Source: an uncultured Verrucomicrobiales bacterium
GTDB taxonomy: Bacteria; Verrucomicrobiota; Verrucomicrobiia; Verrucomicrobiales; Akkermansiaceae
Assembly (NCBI GenBank): GCA_937969125.1
Contig: CALBVA010000249.1
Coordinates: forward strand, 1-11,127
Reading direction: 5' to 3'
DNA length: 11,127 bases
Part shown: positions 1 through 6,607 of the stretch, piece by piece
How positions within the stretch are numbered: position 1 is the stretch's first letter
Layout: every line of letters starts with the position of its first letter
Translations under genes and position numbers: made by a program
The notes under the pieces: generated by a model
Seen by the model: only the letters and a program-made list of their open reading frames with translations
Databases searched by the model: none
What the model was told of the DNA's origin: nothing

Positions 1-534
1 CAAAAAGATCGTCTGTAGCGAGAGACAACCCCTCTGATTGAATTTCCCGATATCCCTCGCTGCCAATGCCGCCGCTTCCGGCGTCGCGTCCGTCACCATT
101 GCCACTCCCACCCGATGCCCGTGGCCCACGAAAACAGTCTCCAGTGGGCAAAGTGCCTGGAAGTGCCTCAGCGTCTCATCGCTCCCATACACCACCAGCG
201 CGTCCGCTTCCGGGATCCAGCTTTCCGGAAGTTCGTATGAGATCTTCACAAACTCCTCCATCCACACCGGCACCTTAAAACCCTCGAAACACCCCCTCGG
301 CAGCTTCAGCAAATTTCGCGCACCCAGGATCACCCCGTTCAGCAGCGTTTGATACAGCGCGTGCGGCGTATTCCCGCTAATCACATGCACGATGGTGCGA
401 GGCCGGAGCACATTGACCCCCGCCACCTCCCGGTCCCACGCCTCTTGTAAATCCCCACGATCAAACTCCCCCGTAAACTCCCTGAAGAAGCCCGCTTCCT
501 CCGCGATCCGATCAAGCCGTTCCCCGTCCGTCAT
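1..534 (-). CDS. LuxC-like acyl-CoA reductase, 3' part missing (runs off window)
   Basis: Only the first 178 codons are visible; the gene continues past base 1. The family (LuxC, acyl-CoA reductase) makes aldehyde from an activated fatty acyl group with NADPH. In luminous bacteria it takes the acyl chain from LuxE. Visible family marks are an SGNTP loop at residues 53-57, a GSDETL segment at 117-122, a GHGHRVG segment near 137-143, and a QRGCLSLQ motif whose Cys170 sits where the aldehyde-dehydrogenase-like catalytic cysteine is expected. The start ATG (534-532) overlaps the TGA of the upstream luxE-like gene as ATGA, which implies translational coupling and a joint product. No luciferase or LuxD-type thioesterase gene is in view, so a bioluminescence role is not implied. 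The natural substrate is unknown. Family assignment is confident; biological role is inferred. Confidence 0.88.
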   Translation of the reverse strand, partial: MTDGERLDRIAEEAGFFREFTGEFDRGDLQEAWDREVAGVNVLRPRTIVHVISGNTPHALYQTLLNGVILGARNLLKLPRGCFEGFKVPVWMEEFVKISYELPESWIPEADALVVYGSDETLRHFQALCPLETVFVGHGHRVGVAMVTDATPEAAALAARDIGKFNQRGCLSLQTIFL

Positions 535-1562
535 GATAATGCGTGGTCGATGGTTCGTGAGCACCCTCGTGGCAAGGCTCCTGGATCCCTCCCGATCAGC
601 GTAAAAGATCCATCGCCCTCCGCGACTCCAAAATCCTGCGTCCGGATTCCCGCCACACTATGCACATTTGCCAGATCATGGATCACCAAATACCCCAGCT
701 TCCCCGGCTCGCACTCCTCGCCTGACTCCGGATCCAGCACCCTCCACCGGCACCAATACGGGAACCGATGCCGCCCGCCCGCACCCGCCGCATATGCCTG
801 ACTGCTGAGCTCCGTCATCCCGTACTCATTGTGGATCAATCCATCCCTCACCCCGAAAAACCCCGAGAGCTGCTCATAGAATGCCCCCTTCGCCAGCTCC
901 CGCGCCGTTCCCTTATACCCCCCCGTCTCCAGGATTCGTGATCCCTCTGGCAACTCCACCTCCCCGTGCGACTCCATAAAATGCAGAAAGGCCAATGCCG
1001 TCCCCATCAAAAAAATCGGCCGCCCCACCTCCAGCGCCGCATATAGCTGCGCCAGACAAAACCGCGAATCCCGCATCAGAAACCTCCCCGCATCCCCGCC
1101 CAAAAAACCGAACATATGGCTCAGGGACGAATGCTCGGCCTCCTCCGCCGATGCCGCAAAAAACAGACTTTCCATCCTAGGCAATCCCGCCTCATCCCAC
1201 CCCCTCGAAATGGCATGCTCATACGTCCCCGTCTCCGGGAAATGATGCGCGCCACGCACCTCCGTCGTCGTTCCTGAAGTCAAAAACGTCCGAGCAATCT
1301 TACCCCCGCAGGTCAAAGGATGATCCTCCAACTTGAAAGCCGCAGTCGGGACCGCCGGAATCTCCTGCCACCGATTGATCTCCCCGGGCCTCTTTTTAAT
1401 CGCCTCCGCATACCGGCGAAACGGAGTATTATTGGCAAACTGAAACTCAAAGAGCCTCAGCGCAAGTTCGTTGAACTCACCCGTCTCCGCATCATCCAGA
1501 TAGCTCCGCACCAACTGCACCATCTCCGTGGTAGTCAGAGGCTTCTCATTGGAAATCGCCAT
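531..1562 (-). CDS. LuxE-like acyl-protein synthetase (LuxE/PaaK family)
   Basis: A 343-residue adenylate-forming enzyme, close to the usual LuxE length of about 370. The family activates a fatty acid with ATP, carries it on a cysteine and passes it to LuxC for reduction to aldehyde. Visible marks are IPAVPTAAFK at 68-77, a TSGTT phosphate-binding loop at 95-99, ETGGYKG at 212-218, and NEYGMTELSSQAY at 245-257, the adenylate-forming YGxTE motif. Cys334 in a C-terminal RGCS segment lies where LuxE carries its acyl-accepting cysteine; that match is by position only. The ATG at 1562 gives a full N-terminus, but no ribosome-binding site precedes it. Its stop overlaps the start of the reductase gene by ATGA. 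The pair resembles the luxE-luxC reductase module found in non-luminous bacteria; the end product here cannot be read from the window. Confidence 0.88.
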   Translation of the reverse strand: MAISNEKPLTTTEMVQLVRSYLDDAETGEFNELALRLFEFQFANNTPFRRYAEAIKKRPGEINRWQEIPAVPTAAFKLEDHPLTCGGKIARTFLTSGTTTEVRGAHHFPETGTYEHAISRGWDEAGLPRMESLFFAASAEEAEHSSLSHMFGFLGGDAGRFLMRDSRFCLAQLYAALEVGRPIFLMGTALAFLHFMESHGEVELPEGSRILETGGYKGTARELAKGAFYEQLSGFFGVRDGLIHNEYGMTELSSQAYAAGAGGRHRFPYWCRWRVLDPESGEECEPGKLGYLVIHDLANVHSVAGIRTQDFGVAEGDGSFTLIGRDPGALPRGCSRTIDHALS

Positions 1563-1656
1563 ATCGGTGGTTGCTTGACAAGTTAGGGCATTCAGGAGAA
1601 CACTTCTCCGGCCAGTTCTTAAGTTTTATCTCCAACTCCAACTGATTTTTAAAGCG
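1563..1656. promoter_or_regulatory. Divergent intergenic region with -35-like box and dyad
   Basis: These 94 bp separate the luxE-like gene (leftward) from the lipoprotein gene (rightward) and must hold the promoters of both. On the plus strand a perfect TTGACA lies at 1575-1580, but the hexamer 17 bp later (GAACAC) is a poor -10. That -10 position is overlapped by a perfect dyad, GGAGAA-cac-TTCTCC at 1595-1609, which could be an operator. No convincing minus-strand promoter was found. The promoter claim is weak; the dyad itself is exact. Confidence 0.3.
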
Positions 1657-2154
1657 ATGATTTCCATCAAGCACATTTCACTCCTGCTGCTCTCCGGCTT
1701 CCTTCTCGTCAGCTGCGCCCCTTTTCCTCCTGGAAAATCCCGTGTTGACCCAAAAACCGTCCCAGAAGTCCCGAAAGTTGAGGAAAAGAAAAAAAAGACA
1801 GCCGCTGAGCTGAAGCGCGAAGCCGATCGCCGCAAGGCCAGGGCCAAGAAACGCAAAGCTGATGCCAAACGCCGTGCAGAAGCTCGCCGGAAAAAAGCCG
1901 AGGAAAAAGCCAACGGTCTCGGCTCTGCCACTAATGACACCGGATCAGCCAGCGACAGCCCCACTGCCACCAAGCCGAAGCCCAAGCCGAAGCCGAAGGC
2001 AAAGCGCCGCACTGCCGTCCGCATTCCCGGGAAAGAAGGCTATGTCTTTAACCCATGGACCAATAAGGCCGTCGACGTCCGCAGTATCCCGAGTGGTCAG
2101 CTCGTTCGCGACCCCAAGGATCCTGACCCCACCCACATCTTCCGCGTCCCCTGA
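1657..2154 (+). CDS. Lipoprotein with basic coiled coil and conserved C-terminal segment
   Basis: A 165-residue protein with a short lipoprotein signal peptide: basic-hydrophobic N-terminus, then the lipobox LVSC with Cys20 as the lipidated residue. The +2 residue is Ala, so by the usual Lol rule the mature protein would go to the outer membrane. Residues about 40-90 are a highly charged Lys/Arg/Glu/Ala stretch, predicted as a single long helix or coiled coil. A Ser/Thr/Gly/Asp linker follows, then a (Lys-Pro)4 run at 106-113. The last 44 residues (122-165) are different in character, rich in Pro, Gly and aromatic residues (GYVFNPWTNKAVDVR, PSGQLVRDP, FRVP), and look like the conserved functional part. 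A role tethering the envelope to an anionic partner such as peptidoglycan or nucleic acid is only a guess from the charge. It stands alone, ending in an intrinsic terminator. No Shine-Dalgarno sequence precedes the ATG. Confidence 0.8.
   Translation: MISIKHISLLLLSGFLLVSCAPFPPGKSRVDPKTVPEVPKVEEKKKKTAAELKREADRRKARAKKRKADAKRRAEARRKKAEEKANGLGSATNDTGSASDSPTATKPKPKPKPKAKRRTAVRIPGKEGYVFNPWTNKAVDVRSIPSGQLVRDPKDPDPTHIFRVP
1972..1995 (+). repeat. Hexanucleotide tandem repeat encoding Lys-Pro
   Basis: Four copies of AAGCCN (AAGCCG, AAGCCC, AAGCCG, AAGCCG) run without interruption inside the lipoprotein gene and encode the Lys-Pro run at residues 106-113. A decayed fifth copy (AAGGCA) follows. Because the unit is six bases, copy-number change would lengthen or shorten the linker without shifting the frame. 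Confidence 0.75.
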
Positions 2155-2178
2155 TCTCAGGACCTGACCACCTTCACG

Positions 2179-2213
2179 GGCCGGATTTCCAGTAGGGAGT
2201 CCGGCCTTTTTTT
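2179..2213 (+). terminator. Intrinsic terminator after the lipoprotein gene
   Basis: A 12-bp stem is formed by 2179-2190 and 2195-2206: seven perfect GC-rich pairs at the base (GGCCGGA with TCCGGCC), then TTTCC with GGGAG using two G-T pairs, closed by an AGTA tetraloop. Seven T residues follow directly at 2207-2213. It lies 25 bp past the lipoprotein stop, ending that unit and insulating it from tyrA. Confidence 0.92.
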
Positions 2214-2239
2214 GACCGACCTCCCCGCATTACCATATC
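2212..2239 (+). promoter_or_regulatory. Possible tyrA promoter
   Basis: TTGACC at 2212-2217 and CATATC at 2234-2239, 16 bp apart, form a weak sigma70-like pair between the terminator and tyrA. If used, transcription would begin within a few bases of the ATG at 2252, giving a very short leader. The -10 match is only three of six, so confidence is low. Confidence 0.3.
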
Positions 2240-2251
2240 TCCACCTTGTCA

Positions 2252-3115
2252 ATGCCACCCTCATCCCCGCGGAGCAGCTCCTTCCAAAAAATCGCGATCC
2301 TCGGCCCCGGTCTTCTCGGTGGTTCCACCGCCCTTGCCGCTCGAAAGGCCGGGTTCGATGTCACCCTCTGGGGCCGAAACCCCGAACGTGTGGAAGCCGC
2401 ACAAGCTCTCGGCCTCGCCGCCACCACTGACCTTGCGGACGCAGTCTCTTCGTCGGACCTCATCATCCTCGCCGTTCCTGTCGGCGTCATGGAAGACCTT
2501 GGCACCCGCCTCCTTCCGCACCTCGCGCCCCACGCCCTCGTCACCGATGTCGGTAGCGTGAAGTCTCTGCCACATCAGGTCGCTGCCCTCCTCCGCCTCC
2601 CCTTCATCGGCAGTCATCCTATGGCCGGCTCCGAACAGACCGGCATCGAAGCCGCGCGCGCCGATCTCCTCCAAAACGCCGCCTGCATCATAACCACTGA
2701 TGACCAGGCCGATGATGAAACCGCCATTGATCCAGCTCCTCTCGCCGCCTTCTGGACCACCCTCGGCTGCCGCGACATCGAGATCATGACCGCCGCCGCG
2801 CATGATCAGGCCGTCGCCCGGATCTCACACTTTCCCCACGCCATGGCAGTCCTCACTGCCGATGTCGCCCTCCAGGACCCCGCCCACGGCCACCTCGCTG
2901 GCGGGGGATTTCGTGATACCTCGCGCGTCGCCTCTGGTGACCCCCAAATGTGGGCCGAAATCATGATGGAAAATCAGGCCCCTCTGGTCACCTCTCTCCA
3001 CGATGCGCAATCGAGCATCTCCACCCTCCTTGGATTCCTCGAAAAATCCGATCAGGCAGGCCTTGAAAAATACCTCGCGGATGTCAAAGCACGTAAGGAG
3101 CACTCCGCACCCTGA
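2252..3115 (+). CDS. tyrA: Prephenate dehydrogenase (TyrA)
   Basis: A 287-residue protein that oxidatively decarboxylates prephenate to 4-hydroxyphenylpyruvate in tyrosine synthesis. It has the one-domain core of the family with no chorismate mutase or ACT domain. The N-terminal Rossmann fold shows GPGLLGGS at 18-25. The end of the second strand reads WGRNPER (40-46), with Arg rather than an acidic residue, which hints at NADP or arogenate dehydrogenase-type use; this is inference. Further marks are VTDVGSVK (97-104), GSHPMAGSE (120-128), HDQAVARISHFPHAMA (184-199, with the family's conserved histidines), and GGGFRDTSRVASGDPQMW (217-234). The ATG at 2252 was preferred over an in-frame TTG two codons upstream. 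There is no ribosome-binding site. It begins a plus-strand run with cmk and plsC. aroA, often found between tyrA and cmk in other bacteria, is absent from this spot. Confidence 0.93.
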   Translation: MPPSSPRSSSFQKIAILGPGLLGGSTALAARKAGFDVTLWGRNPERVEAAQALGLAATTDLADAVSSSDLIILAVPVGVMEDLGTRLLPHLAPHALVTDVGSVKSLPHQVAALLRLPFIGSHPMAGSEQTGIEAARADLLQNAACIITTDDQADDETAIDPAPLAAFWTTLGCRDIEIMTAAAHDQAVARISHFPHAMAVLTADVALQDPAHGHLAGGGFRDTSRVASGDPQMWAEIMMENQAPLVTSLHDAQSSISTLLGFLEKSDQAGLEKYLADVKARKEHSAP

Positions 3116-3153
3116 CGATAAATTCTGAGCCGCCACATCACTTCTTTCTATCA

Positions 3154-3804
3154 ATGAGCACCCCATTCCGCGCCGTCGCCATCGATGGCCCAGCCGCCTC
3201 CGGCAAGAGCACTGTCGCCAAACGCCTTGCCGACTCGCTCGGACTCATCATGGTCAACTCCGGTGCCATGTATCGTGCCGTCACTTGGCAAATCCTGCAA
3301 GAAGGCGTCGACCCCTCGGACCCTGCTGCCGTCGTCACAGCCCTCACCGACATGGAAATCATTGGAGGGGTTGAAGACGGGCTCTCCACCATCACCATCA
3401 ATGATCGCCTCCTCTCAGAGGAACTTCGCCTCCCTGCGGTCAACCAAAACGTCTCGAAGGTGGCTGCTGTCCCCGAAGTTCGCGAGTGCCTCGTCGCCAT
3501 GCAGCGTGCCTACCTCGAGGATAATGACCTCGTCATGGAAGGTCGGGATATCGGCTCTGTTGTCTTCCCTGAGACCCCATTTAAAATCTACATCGACGCC
3601 TCCGAGGAAGTCCGCGCCGCTCGTCGCTCCAAGGACGGAGAGGCTGATGCTGTCGCCGCTCGCGATCAACAGGATAGCCAGCGGAAGACCTCGCCCCTCG
3701 TCATTCCGGACGGTGCCACCGTCATTGATTCCTCGGATCTCACCATCGAGGAAACCGTCAAAGCCACCTGTCAGGCCCTTCTTGCCCGGGGATGGGAGGA
3801 TTGA
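3154..3804 (+). CDS. cmk: Cytidylate kinase
   Basis: A 216-residue (d)CMP kinase, the usual length, which phosphorylates CMP and dCMP with ATP in the cytosol for nucleotide and phospholipid-precursor supply. The Walker A loop GPAASGKST is at 12-20. The NMP-binding part shows NSGAMYR (35-41) and EGRDIG (129-134). The lid region has arginines at 154, 157 and 158, and the C-terminal RDQQDSQR (170-177) matches the family's RDxxDxxR pattern. The ATG at 3154 lies 38 bp after tyrA and 22 bp before plsC, consistent with cotranscription. The bases before the ATG are pyrimidine-rich (CTTTCTATCA) rather than a Shine-Dalgarno sequence. Confidence 0.95.
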   Translation: MSTPFRAVAIDGPAASGKSTVAKRLADSLGLIMVNSGAMYRAVTWQILQEGVDPSDPAAVVTALTDMEIIGGVEDGLSTITINDRLLSEELRLPAVNQNVSKVAAVPEVRECLVAMQRAYLEDNDLVMEGRDIGSVVFPETPFKIYIDASEEVRAARRSKDGEADAVAARDQQDSQRKTSPLVIPDGATVIDSSDLTIEETVKATCQALLARGWED

Positions 3805-3826
3805 AAAAAAATCGGAAAATCACGCC

Positions 3827-4447
3827 ATGAAAACAACCTACTGGATCGGCCACACCATCTTCCGCGCCGCCGCTAAAGCCTTCTTCCGCTACCAGGTCGT
3901 CGGCCGCGAAAAACTCGTCCAAAGCGGCTCCGTCCTCATTGCCTCAAATCACGAATCCTTCCTCGATCCGCCACTCGTCGGTATCGCCTATGATGACGAC
4001 GTCTATTACCTCGCGCGTAAAACCCTCTTCCGGGGCCCCACCTCCTGGCTTTATCCGCGCTGGAATGCTATCCCTGTCGATCAAGAAGCACCGGATATGA
4101 GCAGCCTGAAGCGCATCGTTAAAATTCTCCGCTCCGGTCAGCGCGTCGTGGTCTTTCCGGAAGGTGCCCGCACCCTCGATGGCGAACTCCAACCCGGAGA
4201 GGCCGGCGTCGGCCTCATTGCCGCTAAAAGCCACGCCACCATCCAGCCTGTTCGCATCTTCGGCGCGCGTGAAGCCCTCCCACGTGGCAGCGGCCGCCTG
4301 AAATTCCACCCGATCACTATCGTCGTTGGTGATCCCATCGAGCTGACTCCTGCCGAGCAGAAAGCCAAGGGCCGTGAAGCCTACCAAGCCATCTCTGATC
4401 GCATCATGGGAGTCATTGCCGAGATCAAACATCCCTCGCAAAAATAA
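3827..4447 (+). CDS. plsC: 1-acyl-sn-glycerol-3-phosphate acyltransferase (PlsC)
   Basis: A 206-residue membrane-associated acyltransferase that adds the second acyl chain to lysophosphatidic acid to make phosphatidic acid. The PlsC/LPLAT family marks are clear: the catalytic HX4D as NHESFLD with His42 and Asp47, and the substrate-binding FPEGART at 110-116. The N-terminus (residues 5-20) is amphipathic and weakly hydrophobic rather than a clear TM helix. The frame stays open far upstream through cmk, but the ATG at 3827 gives the family's normal N-terminus and starts 22 bp after the cmk stop. A GGAGGA at 3795-3800 lies inside cmk, too far away (26 nt) to serve this start. The order cmk-plsC is common in bacteria. 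Paralogues with other acyl acceptors exist, so the exact substrate is inferred. Confidence 0.92.
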   Translation: MKTTYWIGHTIFRAAAKAFFRYQVVGREKLVQSGSVLIASNHESFLDPPLVGIAYDDDVYYLARKTLFRGPTSWLYPRWNAIPVDQEAPDMSSLKRIVKILRSGQRVVVFPEGARTLDGELQPGEAGVGLIAAKSHATIQPVRIFGAREALPRGSGRLKFHPITIVVGDPIELTPAEQKAKGREAYQAISDRIMGVIAEIKHPSQK

Positions 4448-4542
4448 TCAATCGTGGGAGGGTAAAATTGAACGAATGATTGTCAGCCCACTCCTAACAG
4501 ATGATAGTCGGCGCATCCGCTGACGCACTCCGATCCATCCTC

Positions 4543-6159
4543 ATGAATCTGCAAATTCAATGCCCCAAATGTTCGAAACGCTTCACCGTGCAGGAGGATC
4601 TCACCGGAAAGACCGTGGAATGTGGCTCCTGTGAGCATCGTTTCCCGGTGAATGCGGACTCCATGACTACCGAGCGCACAAAAGTCTATACGGGAGCTGG
4701 CAAGAAGAATGACGAATTCCTGAGTCGCCTCGGCAGATCGCCCTCGGCTACCGGATCTCCGGCTGCGCAAGCAGGCAATCCACGCCCTCCTTCCGGAGGC
4801 TCTCCACAAGTCGATGCCATCATGCCGGCCTCCCCCGGCCAGACCATTGCCATCGGAACTGGCGTCAGCCTCATTCTCCTCTTCGCCCTCCTCTTCTTCC
4901 TCGGCAGTAACCCTGGTGGTGTTTTTCAGGACGTTGATCTCAACCGTCGTCGCCTTCTCGGCGGATTTGTCGCCCTTCTCGGAGCCGGGCTCATCTTCGT
5001 TGGCGCCAAAAACCGCCGCGGATTTGCCTTCTTAGTGTCCCTCGTGCTTGTGGGAGGCCTGATGGCACTCATTGAAACCCGCCAAATCCACACCACACCT
5101 CTCGTCGTCGGAAGCTTCCAGGGAGGTGACACGGATGATGAGAGCGAGATTCCCAATGACGCTCCTCTGGCCGAAAACGAAATCATCGGTCGTGTCGGCT
5201 ACGGAGCGATCGAACGACAAATCGAAGCCATGGGGAGCCGCTTCAAAGCCGATGGCAGCGAATACGTCTTTGGAATCTTCGTCGAAGGGCTCCAGGAGAG
5301 CGACTTTATGATGTTGGATCGCTATTTCAAAAAGAAGCTCGTGATCCCTCCGACCGAAGCCCTCCTTAACTATAAGCGTAATGGAGAACGGGACCGACTG
5401 ATCATCATCACCGGTCTCAAAATGGACTTTGATAACCTTGTCCGCCACACCGAGAAGCTTGGGGCGGTTATCAGCTATCCTGCCCTGCGCCTTGTGGAAC
5501 TCCGCATGTCCGAAGCCCTCCTCCAGGAACCTAGCGGTGATCTTCGCACCAAGCTCACAGACCCCACCCATCCCAGCTTCTTTTCCGTGAACCTGGATGA
5601 ATTGAGTCACATCGATTCCGAGCGGGTTAAAGATGCCCTTCAGCGACTCGGCACCCTTCCTCCTGAAGTCGAAAAGAAATATCAGGAAAAGATCGTGGGA
5701 GAGCTTGTCCGCTTACTCGGGGAAGAAAGCGATCTCGACATCCATGCCCTCGTGGGAACCGCTCTTCGTGACTGGGCTGCTGGAAATCAGGCTGCCGTAA
5801 AAAAAGTTAGCCGGATCGCTGAAGATTGGATCGGGAAAGGTGTTCCCGTTCCACGTTCATTTGTCGAATACCTCACCGAGAACCAGTCACCCGAAGCCGC
5901 TCTCATGGTGGACCGTCTCTGGGCCACCGACTCCGGAAAATGGGCTGATTTATATGCCTCTATCGGCCCCGTGATCGAGCCCCGCGTGCAATATCACCTT
6001 CAGGAATCTCCACCTGAAATTCAACGTGCCGCCGCCGACCTCCTCAAAAGAGTCGGCACTGAAAAGAGTCTGCCTATCCTTCGTAAATATCAAAACAGCA
6101 CCGATGATGAGCTGCGGATCCTCGTTCTTCAGGCCATTGAAGCCATCGGACGGAAATAA
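4543..6159 (+). CDS. MJ0042-type zinc-ribbon, three-TM, HEAT-like repeat protein
   Basis: A 538-residue protein of unknown function with three parts. First is a zinc ribbon with two CxxC knuckles (Cys7, Cys10, Cys27, Cys30), in the style of the MJ0042 finger. A Pro/Ser/Gly/Ala-rich linker (about 60-100) follows. Three hydrophobic segments come next, near 101-121, 138-155 and 160-177, with basic loops RRR (135-137) and KNRR (156-159). The rest is a large soluble part: an acidic stretch (about 188-205), an alpha/beta-looking region (about 210-330) and a helical C-terminus whose last 55 residues resemble HEAT repeats. If the ribbon is cytosolic, three TM segments would put the soluble part outside the cytoplasm. 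The frame is open 14 codons further up, to an ATG at 4501; the ATG at 4543 was chosen because the ribbon starts almost at once. It lies 95 bp after plsC. Confidence 0.8.
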   Translation: MNLQIQCPKCSKRFTVQEDLTGKTVECGSCEHRFPVNADSMTTERTKVYTGAGKKNDEFLSRLGRSPSATGSPAAQAGNPRPPSGGSPQVDAIMPASPGQTIAIGTGVSLILLFALLFFLGSNPGGVFQDVDLNRRRLLGGFVALLGAGLIFVGAKNRRGFAFLVSLVLVGGLMALIETRQIHTTPLVVGSFQGGDTDDESEIPNDAPLAENEIIGRVGYGAIERQIEAMGSRFKADGSEYVFGIFVEGLQESDFMMLDRYFKKKLVIPPTEALLNYKRNGERDRLIIITGLKMDFDNLVRHTEKLGAVISYPALRLVELRMSEALLQEPSGDLRTKLTDPTHPSFFSVNLDELSHIDSERVKDALQRLGTLPPEVEKKYQEKIVGELVRLLGEESDLDIHALVGTALRDWAAGNQAAVKKVSRIAEDWIGKGVPVPRSFVEYLTENQSPEAALMVDRLWATDSGKWADLYASIGPVIEPRVQYHLQESPPEIQRAAADLLKRVGTEKSLPILRKYQNSTDDELRILVLQAIEAIGRK

Positions 6160-6169
6160 TAGCCTCATT

Positions 6170-6204
6170 GCAGCCGTCTGAACTTGCCAATGTCTGATGG
6201 CTGC
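6170..6204 (+). other. Hairpin after the zinc-ribbon gene
   Basis: Nine pairs (GCAGCCGTC at 6170-6178 with GATGGCTGC at 6196-6204, one G-T) enclose a 17-nt loop. No T-run follows, so it is not a classical intrinsic terminator. It begins 10 bp past the stop of the zinc-ribbon gene. Confidence 0.45.
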
Positions 6205-6239
6205 CAAAGAATCCTGCACCTTGCTGACACTTCGCAGCG

Positions 6240-6255
6240 TGTGTCATCGGACACA
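6240..6255 (+). other. Small hairpin upstream of tRNA-Leu
   Basis: TGTGTC (6240-6245) pairs with GACACA (6250-6255) around an ATCG loop. It is the middle of three dyads between 6160 and the tRNA. Confidence 0.4.
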
Positions 6256-6267
6256 TACGTAGTGAAA

Positions 6268-6293
6268 GATGTGGGGTGCATTCACCCCGCATC
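6268..6293 (+). other. Strong 11-bp hairpin just upstream of tRNA-Leu
   Basis: Bases 6268-6278 pair with 6283-6293 over 11 bp, with one T-G pair, around a CATT tetraloop. The core is GGGGTG with CACCCC. There is no T-run behind it, and the tRNA begins 15 bp later. It could be an mRNA 3'-end stabiliser for the preceding gene, a Rho-aided stop, or part of the tRNA precursor leader. The structure is certain from the sequence; its role is not. Confidence 0.55.
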
Positions 6294-6307
6294 ATCGCGG
6301 GTAAATT

Positions 6308-6390
6308 GCCTCTGTGGCGGAATTGGTAGACGCTGTGGATTTAAAATCCATTGCCCCTAGGGCGTGCGGGTTCGATCCCCGCCGGAGGTA
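6308..6390 (+). tRNA. tRNA-Leu (anticodon TAA)
   Basis: An 83-nt class II tRNA. The acceptor stem GCCTCTG (6308-6314) pairs with CGGAGGT (6383-6389, with G1-T72 and one other G-T pair), and the discriminator is A6390. The D-arm reads GCGGAATTGGTAGACGC, typical of tRNA-Leu. The anticodon stem GTGGA/TCCAT closes the loop TTTAAAA, with anticodon TAA at 6342-6344, reading UUA. A short variable arm follows, then the T-arm GCGGG-TTCGATC-CCCGC. CCA is not encoded (CTT follows), so it must be added after transcription. Confidence 0.96.
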
Positions 6391-6607
6391 CTTTATTTTT
6401 CAATGAGTTAGGGAGGATGGTATTTTCTGCCTCTCTCACAATGACCACCTCGAGTGATCACTTCAGCGTTGACTCCTTCTCAATGTGAAGCGAGCCATGT
6501 TTCTAATAATCCTAGCCTTAAGCCGAGGACGATACACTACGACAACACAGGTATTGAGGTTCTAAGAGCTACCCTTCCGGTCGAAAAAGCACCGGTTATA
6601 TGAGAGG
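6391..6607. other. AT-rich intergenic region with two dyads
   Basis: No gene was recognised between the tRNA and the promoter of the next gene. Two symmetric sequences stand out: a perfect 10-bp palindrome AGTGATCACT at 6453-6462, and CCGGT-9 nt-ACCGG at 6577-6595, which ends 12 bp before the -35 box of the next gene and could be an operator. Confidence 0.4.

Noticed and set aside
1626..2024. 132-codon frame opposite the lipoprotein gene
   Set aside because: Antisense shadow of the Lys/Ala-rich coiled coil, giving Phe/Leu/Ala repeats with no independent support.
3185..3826. Upstream extension of the plsC frame across cmk
   Set aside because: The open frame reads cmk in the wrong frame; the extension is low-complexity Ser/Pro/Arg and the ATG at 3827 gives the normal PlsC N-terminus.
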